DNA of 64,000 nt from Pyxidicoccus caerfyrddinensis. GTDB lineage: Bacteria; Myxococcota; Myxococcia; Myxococcales; Myxococcaceae. The stretch spans positions 124,001-188,000 of the forward strand of contig NZ_JAAIYA010000006.1 of NCBI RefSeq assembly GCF_010894405.1. Reading direction: 5' to 3'. Shown piece after piece: positions 52,976 to 60,409 of the stretch. Under the pieces are notes generated by a model, which was not told where the DNA came from, did not search any database, and worked only from the letters and a program-made list of their open reading frames with translations. A program made the translations under genes and the position numbers. Position 1 is the first letter of the stretch, and the number at the start of each line of letters is the position of its first letter.

Positions 52976-53327
52976 CCTTGCGGCCGAGGCCGCGGGTGAC
53001 GAGCCCCTTGCGCCAGGTGCGGCCCGAGTGACCAGCGCGCGCTGGTATTGCCACGAGGTGCTCCCCGGCCTCGCCCACGCCGCCCGCCTGGTCGAGCAGG
53101 GCAACCTGGACCTGAGTCTGCCCCAGTTCCGTGGACACCCGAGATGTGATGAAGGGGGCCCTTTCGAGCGCAGGAACAGACCAGGGAGCGCAGGTCCGTA
53201 CCGTGTTTTCGAACTGCCAGGGTTGGGCGAACGCCTGGGTCAGGCGGTGAGCCCGGACGCCCTGACCGCGCCGAGACTGCGCTTCGCCGACGACCGCCTC
53301 TGGACGCTGATGCGCCTGCTCGCCGGA
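52976..53327. other. Remnant sequence, no intact gene
   Basis: A plus-strand frame here gives ARWYCHEVLPGLAHAARLVE, which resembles the C-terminal helix of acyl-CoA dehydrogenases (FYxxxVLP-type), but there is no start, no active site and the frame runs into the next repeat. Probably a decayed gene fragment carried by the island. Confidence 0.3.
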
Positions 53328-53792
53328 GCGGGTCTGGCTATCGTTGGCGCATGAACCGTGCGTCCTGGGACGCGGAGCTTCCAGGTCGCGCGCCAGAGCG
53401 GTCGTCTTGCTCGTCCGACATCCCGCCGGTCCCGGGGCGCAGCAAGCAGGAGATTGAGCGTGACGAAGAGAGCACTCGTTCACCAGCGAAGGCCGCCGCG
53501 ACCAGGTGCGCAACACCACGACGAGCGTGAGCACGCAACGGGTGGGCGGCCGCAACCGCACCACGGTCACGAAGACGACCACGACCTCCACGGTGGACGC
53601 CGATCGCAATCAGCTGCGCAGCGACCTCGATGGCGAGATCGAGGCCGCGGTCGTGAAGCTCGCTCCGACGGGAAAGTGGCTCGACTGACCCAAGGTGGCC
53701 CGTGGACTGGTAGCGGGCCTGGAGCGTGATGGTGAAGCCGGCGCGGTGGGGGAGTTGAAGCCTCGTGCCGTCGGCGCAGGTTGGGTGGATTC
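53328..53792 (+). pseudogene. Deleted copy of the island lipoprotein gene (left duplicate)
   Basis: Colinear with 62048-63030 except for one 518-bp gap. The breakpoints fall after AGCACTC (53477, equal to 62197) and before GTTCACC (equal to 62716), with a 3-bp CTC shared at the junction. The deletion shifts the frame, so the start of the lipoprotein (TKRAL) joins a nonsense frame and the C-terminal part (VSTQRVGGRNRTTVTKTTTT) is cut off. Other differences are single bases. This copy cannot make the lipoprotein. 53793-53976 holds nothing recognisable. Confidence 0.8.
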
Positions 53793-53976
53793 AAGGGGTC
53801 ATCGGCAACGTCCTCGGTGCCGCTCAGGACGCGCGGGCGCCGGTGCGCTGGCGCCGGCGAAGGGGCAACCCGGCTACGAGGACCTGGGCGTGGCCACGGT
53901 ATTTCCCGCGACCACGCCCTCCCAGCCGCGTGTCTGCCTTCGCACGGAGCTCCTGGGCCCTACCCCAGGTCGTCCC

Positions 53977-54237
53977 TCACTCGAAAGTGATGATGAACTG
54001 CTCCCAGGCATCCACGGAGGTGCGGTTGGCGTTCACCGGGCCGCCGCCGCCGTCCTCGGCCACCACGTAGCGGGGGTTGCCGAAATCGAGCGTCGCCAGG
54101 GCCACGGTGTCTCCGGTGCCGATGGTGAGGAGGCCCGTGCCGGCCATCTTCCAGATGCGGAAGGTTTCATGGTCGCCAGGCGCCGTAGGGGAGGCTGTCA
54201 CCCCCGAGCCGCCACTGGAGATGATTTTATTTCTCAT
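53977..54237 (-). pseudogene. Fascin-like beta-trefoil fragment
   Basis: 86 residues from an ATG at 54237. The segment TVALATLDFGNPRYVVAEDG, then GPVNANRTSVDAWEQFIITF is the pattern of fascin-like (actin-cross-linking-type) beta-trefoil repeats found at the C-terminus of secreted bacterial hydrolases and lectins: VAL..NG.YVVAE.GGG..VNANR...WE.F. Only about one and a half repeats remain and the N-terminal part is missing, so it is most likely the broken end of a carbohydrate-binding secreted protein. 54238-54454 has no gene. Confidence 0.5.
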
Positions 54238-54454
54238 ATCTTGCTCGGCCAAGCCCGACTGCACGACCCACACGGTCGCGCTCGTACTGCAGTGAGGAGT
54301 TGAGCCACGCTCCATTTCCGGAACACGGTTGGGTCCTCCGCCGTGTTGCACGCACAGCGACGCCGGCTCGCTTGGCAGGCGGAACGATGGAGTGCACACT
54401 CCGGATCGACACGCACGGAGTGCGCTCTCAGGCAGACCCACGTCGGCATCGACA

Positions 54455-55984
54455 ATGACCAAGCCAGACAAGCTCACCGAGGTTTTCGAGAAGCTGCACG
54501 AGCCCTCTGGGCTGGAGTCGCGGCTCCAAGAACGCGACGAGACGCCTCTGATCTGGGCCGTGAGCGAGGGGTATCACGACATCGCGCTGACCTTGATCGA
54601 GGCCGGTGCCGACCTGAACGCGCGGAACACCGATGGCAACACGGCGTTGCTCCGGGCCGCCTGCGAGAATCGCGCGGAGCTCGCCAGCGTCTTGATCAAG
54701 GTGGGCGCGAAGCTCGACGTCCAGAACAACGACGGGTACTCCGCGCTCATCCTCGCGCGGCGCCGGGGCAACAGGGAGATCGTCGACAGCTTGCAGGCGG
54801 CAGGAGCGGATCCGAGCCTGGTCACGCGACTCGGGACGACCTTCGGCAACCCGGGCGACTCGCGGAAGACTTCGCTCGAGGGCCGCCGCGATGCGGTTCT
54901 GGAGAAGAAGATCATCGACGCCATCTCGAAGTGCCGCGACGGCAGGATGGCGGGCAGGGAACTCGAAAAGTACGTCAACCTGAATCCCGAGGACCGGTTC
55001 ATACCGACCTCCGTCCTTCGCCGCGCCTACGTCCGCTACGACGGGTCCCACAATCCCTCGGCGCCCAATCATGTGCTCCTCGACGATGACATGGAGCTCG
55101 GCATCGTCTCGAGCGCCGTTCCCGAAATCGCGCGCGCAGTCTCCTCGCTGCTCAGCCGCTCACTCGAGGACGCGCGCAACGACCGCGAAGGCCAATTGCC
55201 CGCGGCGGTCGTCAGGCGCGTGCAACTCGAGATCATCTCGCCATACGGCGTCGCGCATATCTGGGGCGTCACGGGCCATCGGTTCGTGCTGTCGCGGCGC
55301 GTGAGTCACGATCGAAGCGAGCTCCTCGCGACCATCCTCGTCGGACGGAGCAAGGACACGGTGTTCTTCTTCACCGGCCGTTACAACAATCTGAGGCACT
55401 CGACGATCCGCGAAACCGTCGACTTCGACCAGCCCGATGGCGACGATCCCGCGCACAGGTGGTTCGAAAGGTTCGCCTTCCCCGAGATCCGTCGCTTCAA
55501 ACCGAAGGGCTACCACCACATCGCGAACTTCGTCGTCTGCAAGGAGGAGCGCGGGCGCAAGCTCGCCCAGTTCCTGCTCGACAAGATCGTGGAGAAGTAC
55601 GCTCGCGACCACCTCGACAAGCACCAGCGTGCCGTCGAGCACTCGCAGCACCTGCTGTGCGGTAGGGGCTTCTGGCAGATCGGCGACCCGCCCTGGCTCC
55701 CGCGCATGGAGAAGCTCGGCTTCCGCCTGCGGTGGGGCGCTGAGAGCTTCTTCATCGAGCACGACTGGACCCGCTTGCCCGCGATCTTCGACCGGAAGAC
55801 CGGCGAGCCGATCTCCAACGTGGCCTACAACACGTTCTACGGGCTCCCGCAGCGATATCTGAGCTCGAAGCCGACGGGAGACACCTCCGAGTATCTTCTC
55901 GAGCGGGTGCCCGAGGTGATCCGGCTGTCGCAGGACCCCAAGGCCAAACTGCAATACTTCCAAGCCATGTTCGACTTCGTATGA
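54455..55984 (+). CDS. Ankyrin-repeat protein with GNAT-like C-terminal domain
   Basis: 509 residues from ATG 54455 (MTKPDKLTEV); ribosome site weak. Three ankyrin repeats cover about 20-125: DETPLIWAVSEGYHDIALTL, DGNTALLRAACENRAELASV, DGYSALILARRRGNREIVDS. A middle region of unknown fold follows. The C-terminal part has HHIANFVVCKEERGRKLAQF followed by LLDKIVEKY, matching the GNAT acetyl-CoA loop (NxVV-x-RG+-L), and later EKLGFRLRW. It is coupled to the next gene by ATGA overlap. Codon and base use (many GATC and TCG) differ from the flanking genes, suggesting transfer. Function unknown; ankyrin-guided protein acetylation is a guess. Confidence 0.65.
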   Translation: MTKPDKLTEVFEKLHEPSGLESRLQERDETPLIWAVSEGYHDIALTLIEAGADLNARNTDGNTALLRAACENRAELASVLIKVGAKLDVQNNDGYSALILARRRGNREIVDSLQAAGADPSLVTRLGTTFGNPGDSRKTSLEGRRDAVLEKKIIDAISKCRDGRMAGRELEKYVNLNPEDRFIPTSVLRRAYVRYDGSHNPSAPNHVLLDDDMELGIVSSAVPEIARAVSSLLSRSLEDARNDREGQLPAAVVRRVQLEIISPYGVAHIWGVTGHRFVLSRRVSHDRSELLATILVGRSKDTVFFFTGRYNNLRHSTIRETVDFDQPDGDDPAHRWFERFAFPEIRRFKPKGYHHIANFVVCKEERGRKLAQFLLDKIVEKYARDHLDKHQRAVEHSQHLLCGRGFWQIGDPPWLPRMEKLGFRLRWGAESFFIEHDWTRLPAIFDRKTGEPISNVAYNTFYGLPQRYLSSKPTGDTSEYLLERVPEVIRLSQDPKAKLQYFQAMFDFV

Positions 55985-56862
55985 ACCTCAAACACCTTCG
56001 ACAAGAACACACTCTCGACTCGCAGCAGATCGCCCCGTTCACCGGCGAAGGCGCCTACCACGGGTCGACCCGCAAACGAGCGGCCCGAGCCGCGAGCGCA
56101 CCGCAGCCGGTCGTCGTCGAGGAGATGCGACCCACCACGCTCGACGCGTATCCGCTCGACGGGTCGCGCCCGATCGCAGAGTTCGAAGCCACCTTCCCGA
56201 ACCTCTACACCGTCGAGCGCGTCCTGCCGGTCCCGACGCAGGACGAGGTCCGCGGCGATGGTGTCACGCTCTGCTGGTGTCCCCTCGAGGAGGCCCTCGA
56301 GGTGGCGGGACCGCTGACCCGGCGCGTGCTCGAAGCGATGAAGGAACTGCTCATCGGCGACAAGCGCTTCGTCTACGTCGACTCGAAGATCCAATATTTC
56401 GAGCCGGGTGACGTGCCTGTCGACAGCCAGCACTGGCACGTGGATGGGAGCATCGTGGCCCGAGGTCCCGCGGTCGAAGCGCTCGGCCACAACCTTCTGC
56501 ACGACATGAAGGCGAGGCTCGCGAGCGGCGTGGTCCCGCCTCGGTATCTCGCCTATCAATCCTCCGAGCACTGCGCGACCCTCTTCGCGACCTCGCCCGT
56601 CACGATGACGCTGCCCGAGCTCATTCCCAACTTCGACGGCCTGGACGCTCACATTCGCGCGCTCTCGCCGCCCATCGTGGCGCAACCGGCGTCCTCGATC
56701 GTGCGCACCGACGGGCTCTCTCTGCATCGCGCGCAGGCCGCCTCGGGCGCAGGCTGGAGACTCTGGGTTCGTTGCGTCGAGACGGACCGCGAGGTCCTGC
56801 TCGATTCGTCGATCATCGGGTGTTACGGCACGGTGTTCAGGCCGAGTGCCGTCACGAGATGA
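55981..56862 (+). CDS. Putative 2-oxoglutarate/Fe(II)-dependent oxygenase
   Basis: 293 residues overlapping the ankyrin gene by 4 bases. The middle shows YFEPGDVPVDSQHWHVDGS, with an HxD pair (HVD) as in 2OG-Fe(II) oxygenases, and near the C-terminus LHRAQAASGAGWRLWVRCVE, where the His and the Arg 10 residues later fit the distal His and 2OG-binding Arg. The spacing (about 110 residues between HxD and the second His) is acceptable. The N-terminal 60 residues are Arg/Ala-rich. Substrate unknown; coupling to an ankyrin/GNAT-like protein suggests a shared protein or peptide target. Could also be a phytanoyl-like or an inactive relative. Confidence 0.55.
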   Translation: MNLKHLRQEHTLDSQQIAPFTGEGAYHGSTRKRAARAASAPQPVVVEEMRPTTLDAYPLDGSRPIAEFEATFPNLYTVERVLPVPTQDEVRGDGVTLCWCPLEEALEVAGPLTRRVLEAMKELLIGDKRFVYVDSKIQYFEPGDVPVDSQHWHVDGSIVARGPAVEALGHNLLHDMKARLASGVVPPRYLAYQSSEHCATLFATSPVTMTLPELIPNFDGLDAHIRALSPPIVAQPASSIVRTDGLSLHRAQAASGAGWRLWVRCVETDREVLLDSSIIGCYGTVFRPSAVTR

Positions 56863-57189
56863 CCCTTGTGAGCCGACCCGGTGCGCTCGCTCGGCAAGAT
56901 ACCCAGACTCGTTTCATGACAGCGCTCCAGGCTGTGGACGGCCCCGCGAAGCCACCGACCAGAGCGGAGACTATTGCGACTGACGGCGAAGGCCGCGCCC
57001 CGTGTCAGGGAAGATGTCGCCTCAGCTGATGGGCTGAGCTGATAGCGCCCTTCGCGGCGACGCACCTGTCAGCTCGGCACGTGGAGTGGACGGGTGGCCT
57101 CCTTCGGAGCGGGGAGGCTTCGCAGTCCGCGCAACGGGGTAGGCAGCAGCCCGAGCGCGCACAGCCCGGTGCGCGGGCGCGCGAGGGCT
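56863..57189. other. Non-coding stretch of the island
   Basis: No gene recognised. One small inverted repeat, TCAGCT (57022-57027) and AGCTGA (57037-57042), could be a weak terminator for the oxygenase operon. Confidence 0.4.
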
Positions 57190-57619
57190 TCATTCCTGCC
57201 AGACGCGCTGCTTGCAAAGCCGGGAACAATGGAGCTCGCGAGTGACGCTGCCCTCGCAGCACCGCGCCGTTTCGCCCTCGGGGAGGAAGCAGCCAAGGGT
57301 ATTCGAGCTACAAATGTCTAGACAACCCCCGGAGCCGTGGGAACTCACGCCGCGCGAGCGCAGACCGGTGAGGGGCTCAGTAGCAAAGCCACCGCGCCGC
57401 GGAGGACGGGCTGGTGCGTGCGCAGATGAGGTCGCTGGTGGTGCCGTTGCTGGCGCAGCAATGCGTCGTCGCGCCCACGGGCGAGCAGAACGTGTTCGCA
57501 ATCGAACTGCACGCCTTGTAGCCGATACAGGCCTCGAACTGGGAGACCGTTGAGGCGCCTGCTGGCGCTGCGGAGGTGAGGAGGAAGCAGCGCGCAGCGC
57601 GGTTGGATTCAGGCGACAC
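57190..57619 (-). pseudogene. Disrupted Cys-rich protein gene
   Basis: Two minus-strand frames each encode a Cys-rich module with the same spacing: CIGYKACSSIANTFC then HCCASNGTTSDLIC (57377-57619), and CLDICSSNTLGCF then RCCEGSVTRELHC (57190-57330, ending RVWQE stop). They share CSS-N-T-x-C ... CC ... C. They are in different frames with a stop between, so a frameshift or deletion probably broke one secreted, disulphide-rich protein with two homologous modules. No clear start is seen because the 5' end runs into the transposase remnant. Confidence 0.35.
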
Positions 57620-57800
57620 TGGTGAAGCGCAGTTTCGACTTCGACGTCTTCACCTGTCGTGGCTGCGGCGGGCGCCGGAGGGTAGTGGCGGTGCTCAAAG
57701 GCCCCGGCGTCAAGGAGGTGTTGAGGCACCTGGGGTTGCCCACCGTCCCCTTGCCCCTGGCCTGTGCACGAGGCCCGCCCCAAGGGGTTGGCGAAGGGTG
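57610..57800 (+). mobile_element. IS91-type transposase C-terminal remnant
   Basis: The frame encodes LVKRSFDFDVFTCRGCGGRR, then VLKGPGVKEVLRHLGLPTVP and ARGPPQ. This is the very C-terminus of IS91/IS801-like transposases (KRVF..DVL.C..CGGR....A.......LGLPT..P...PARGPP). The rest of the element is missing. It shows that an IS91-like element once moved here; such elements can carry neighbouring DNA. Confidence 0.65.
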
Positions 57801-58147
57801 AGAAGCAGAGCCGCGGCGTGCAGATCTGGGACGATGCATCCCGGGTTCGTTTGTATCTGGGATTGAGCGCAACCGGCGAGCCGTCGCTGTTGCTGCGCGG
57901 ATCGGAGCTGGTGGCTGATGCGTTCCTCAAGGTCACCGACGAGGACGTGCCGATGCTCGGACTCACCCGCGGTCGAGGACAGCCGGCGGTCTCGGTGAAG
58001 AACTCCGCGCAATGGGCTGGCATCATGGCCATGGGGAAGGACGGCAAGTCCGAAGCGGATCTCTACGTGTTGTCGGACGGAACGCCGCTGGTGAACCTGA
58101 AGACGCCGCGCGGAAGCACCAGGGAGGTTCGGGCCCAGGGAGAATGA
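57764..58147 (+). CDS. Hypothetical beta-rich protein (127 aa)
   Basis: Starts with an ATG inside the transposase remnant in another frame, so the true start may be lost. It has a repeating beta pattern: GVQIWDDASRVRLYLGLSAT, LLLRGSELVADAFLKVTDED, WAGIMAMGKDGKSEADLYVL, DGTPLVNLKTPRGS. No signal peptide in this form. It could be the C-terminal part of a larger secreted protein cut by the IS element. No named family recognised. Confidence 0.45.
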   Translation: MHEARPKGLAKGEKQSRGVQIWDDASRVRLYLGLSATGEPSLLLRGSELVADAFLKVTDEDVPMLGLTRGRGQPAVSVKNSAQWAGIMAMGKDGKSEADLYVLSDGTPLVNLKTPRGSTREVRAQGE

Positions 58148-58312
58148 GGGGCCGCCCCACGACTGGCTCAACCGTCGCCCGCTCCCCCCCCGGTGCTGGC
58201 GCGCGTTCAAGTGCGAGGTGCAGCGCGTCCAGGTACCGAGAACCTCAACCGGGAACTTCTCTCGAGCCCTTTCAAGTACCGCCCGATCCAACTGAGGGCA
58301 CATAGGGGGACG

Positions 58313-58355
58313 GAGGAAAAAGAAAAGCCCAGCAACCCCTGAGGATTGCTGGGCT
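58313..58355 (-). terminator. Rho-independent terminator (minus strand)
   Basis: 10-bp arms AGCCCAGCAA (58326-58335) and TTGCTGGGCT (58346-58355) followed on the minus strand by CTTTTCTTTTTCC. The best intrinsic terminator in the window. It stands 5 bp after the CCA of the tRNA-like 3' end and would end transcripts from that tRNA, and now also transcripts of the RiPP operon upstream. Confidence 0.8.
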
Positions 58356-58360
58356 CTCAA

Positions 58361-58400
58361 TGGCGAGGAGTACGGGACTTGAACCCGTACTCCCGCGACC
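58361..58400 (-). tRNA. tRNA 3'-end-like fragment (possible attachment site)
   Basis: On the minus strand the sequence reads GGGTTCAAGTCCC (T-arm with its 7-base TTCAAGT loop) followed by GTACTCCTCGCCA, ending in an encoded CCA, and then a terminator. The 5' half of a tRNA (acceptor 5' strand, D-arm, usable anticodon arm) is not present: DsbA-like coding sequence lies there. It looks like the 3' part of a tRNA gene, the usual crossover site for integrases. Which tRNA it came from I cannot say. Confidence 0.45.
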
Positions 58401-58419
58401 GACGGTGTCTGTCTACGAC

Positions 58420-58530
58420 ACGGCGGAACGGGTCGATGGGCAGCGCGCCCACCACCGGACGCCCGTTGATGAAGAAGGTGGGCGTGGCGGAGGCCCCGAT
58501 GCGCGCACCCTCACCCTGTTGCGGGCGGTG
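58420..58530 (-). pseudogene. DsbA-like oxidoreductase C-terminal fragment
   Basis: The minus-strand frame gives GARIGASATPTFFINGRPVV followed by GALPIDPFRRVVD. This is the cis-Pro region (TPTFFINGR) and last helix of DsbA-family thiol-disulphide oxidoreductases. The N-terminal CxxC part is absent, and the frame runs into the tRNA-like fragment. A truncated gene end, just downstream of the RiPP operon. Confidence 0.6.
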
Positions 58531-58550
58531 GGCGGTGGGTGGGGGCGGGC

Positions 58551-59540
58551 TCACGCCGCGGTGTCCGCGCCGGGGGCGAGCTCCTTCATCTGTTCGACAA
58601 AGCTCTTCCAGTCGTCGTCCCCGATCAGCCCGCTCGCCAGGGCGACCATCCGGTGGTCGATGAAGATGTAGAAGGGCGTGGATTGCCGGGGGTTGAGCCC
58701 GTCGCGCACGGCGGGCTCCAGGACGAGCACATGCTCCAGCAACGCCGAGCCCTCCAGCAGCTCCGAGATGTCGTGCCGGGAGTCCGCGGGGATAATCCAC
58801 AGGCCAACGCCGGCGCCGCGGATCGCCGGGAGCATCCGCAGGAGCTCGGGGATGGTTCCACGGCATTTCGGGCATCCGCTGGACAGGAACAGCAGGACGG
58901 CGGCCTGTCCCGCGAGCTCCGAGGAGGTGATGCGTCGGCCGTCCGCCCGCGCCCGTCCCTCGAACGCCGGGATGACCTGCCCGAGCGGGAGGGTGAAGGG
59001 CGGCTCCGCGGCCCCCGCGCGTCGCACCAGGCGCAGCAGGGGCGCGAGCCAGTGCAGGTTCGTGGAGAGCAGGAAGGCCAGTACGGCTGCGCCAAGCACA
59101 AGAAGCCATTCGCCCGGGGCCAGGGCGACCACCGCCGGCCCCATGAGGAGCCAGGTCGAGCAGGCGGCAATCAGCAGCAGATTGCGGACGAGGTCCCAGG
59201 CGGAGATCCAATGGTTGCCAGCGCCAAAGCAGTTGCAGTTCACCGCCCGCCGCTGGATGAGAGCGACGAGCAGCACGGCGGTGAACGCCAGGAACAGCCC
59301 CAGGGCCGCGGCCATGCCGAGATGGGCGGCTGCTCCGCCGACGACGAGCGCCAGCGCGACGAGGAGCTCCGAAGTCGCGATGGCGGCGGCGGCGCTTCGG
59401 CTCCAGCGGGCGGGGAGGTGGACCAGCGCCTCGAGAGTCTCGGCGAAGCTGCCAATCGCGCGGGCCTTTCCGGCTGCCGCGGCGACGAGCACGACGAGGA
59501 TGTAGAGGCGACAGGCCTCGGAGAGCCAGGTGGCCGTCAT
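58551..59540 (-). CDS. MauE-type membrane protein fused to a thioredoxin-like domain (RiPP cluster)
   Basis: 329 residues from ATG 59540, overlapping the previous stop by 4 bases. The N-terminal 170 residues hold four or more membrane helices with MauE/DoxX features: YILVVLVAAAAGKARAIGSF, TSELLVALALVVGGAAAHLG, then AVNCNCFGAGNHWIS with the paired Cys typical of MauE. The C-terminal domain is thioredoxin-like: VLLFLSSGCPKCRGTIPELL (active site CPKC) and QSTPFYIFIDHRMVALASG with the cis-Pro. Such proteins form or reduce disulphides across the inner membrane. In this operon it may oxidise the two Cys of the precursor peptide. Confidence 0.82.
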   Translation of the reverse strand: MTATWLSEACRLYILVVLVAAAAGKARAIGSFAETLEALVHLPARWSRSAAAAIATSELLVALALVVGGAAAHLGMAAALGLFLAFTAVLLVALIQRRAVNCNCFGAGNHWISAWDLVRNLLLIAACSTWLLMGPAVVALAPGEWLLVLGAAVLAFLLSTNLHWLAPLLRLVRRAGAAEPPFTLPLGQVIPAFEGRARADGRRITSSELAGQAAVLLFLSSGCPKCRGTIPELLRMLPAIRGAGVGLWIIPADSRHDISELLEGSALLEHVLVLEPAVRDGLNPRQSTPFYIFIDHRMVALASGLIGDDDWKSFVEQMKELAPGADTAA

Positions 59541-60409
59541 TCGAGCTCGCCGGCCTCCCATTTCGGCTCCAGCCCGCCCTGGCCGCGCCGCCGCCGCCGC
59601 ACCCCCTCACGGGTGGCGAAGATGGCGTCGACCCAGTCGTCCTCCACGCTGCGCCGCACGCCGCCACCGAGGGTGCCGCGCACGCCACGGGTCAGCTCCC
59701 AGGCGAGGTCCTCGGTCGGCGCGTCGCGGCGGATGGGCAGCCCGAGGGCCGCCATGTTGTCGCGGGTGAGGGCGTAGGTGTGGGAGTGGTGGCCGAAGAG
59801 GAGCTGGTCGGCGATGTGGGTCCTCTGCGCCTCCGGCGCATCGGCCAGGTGCAGGGAGAGCAGCTCCGCGCAGATGGCCCGGGCCTCCAGGATGGAGCGG
59901 TAGAACGACGTCAGGGTCGTCGGGAAGATGTTCTCGAACAGCACCGACATGGCCTGCTTCTTCGCCTCGCCTTCCTCGAGGCCAAACCATTCCCTGGCCA
60001 TCTGACTGAACAGCCGCACGTCCTGCGAGGAGATGGCGAGCGGCCCCTCTCCCTGGGAGGACGGGGCGGTCTGCAGCAAGGGGTCGATGGGCGAGAAGAC
60101 CGCGACGGGCCCGGCGACGATTTCCCGCGCGGCCAGCGCGGTGATGGTCCCTGCGGACTCGCAGCGGTGCGGCACGATGAAGGCGAGGTGGTCGGTGAAC
60201 TCGTGCAGCAGCAGGGCAATGCGCCGGGCCGCGTTCACCACGCCGCCCCTGCAGTAGAACACCACGTCCAGGCGCGCCGGGCGCCCGAGGCCGCGCAGGG
60301 CGTCGTAGAGCTCGGGCAGCAGCTCGAGCTCGAGGTGGGAGGCCGCGAGGACCAGCACCCTGCTGTCCCTTCGCGCTTCGAGCTCTTCGATATGGCGGCG
60401 GATGTTCAC
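59537..60409 (-). CDS. SDH_sah/ClpP-crotonase-fold serine protease-like protein (RiPP cluster)
   Basis: 290 residues from the GTG at 60409, which overlaps the ATP-grasp stop (GTGA). Shape of the serine-dehydrogenase-proteinase (SppA-related) family: DVVFYCRGGVVNAARRIALL, then FIVPHRCESAGTITALAARE with the Ser of ESAGT at the expected nucleophile position, and GPVAVFSPIDPLL. A later Lys (EAKKQAMSVLF) could complete a Ser/Lys dyad. No signal peptide. In a RiPP operon it is a good candidate for the leader peptidase that frees the modified core. The GG of the usual PGG motif is present as RGG. Confidence 0.75.
   Translation of the reverse strand: MNIRRHIEELEARRDSRVLVLAASHLELELLPELYDALRGLGRPARLDVVFYCRGGVVNAARRIALLLHEFTDHLAFIVPHRCESAGTITALAAREIVAGPVAVFSPIDPLLQTAPSSQGEGPLAISSQDVRLFSQMAREWFGLEEGEAKKQAMSVLFENIFPTTLTSFYRSILEARAICAELLSLHLADAPEAQRTHIADQLLFGHHSHTYALTRDNMAALGLPIRRDAPTEDLAWELTRGVRGTLGGGVRRSVEDDWVDAIFATREGVRRRRRGQGGLEPKWEAGELE

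Noticed and set aside
58361-58440. Complete tRNA gene
   Set aside because: Only the T-arm and CCA end fit. The upstream arm that could be an anticodon stem has a loop (GTAGACA) with C at position 37 and no usable anticodon, and no matching 5' acceptor strand exists.
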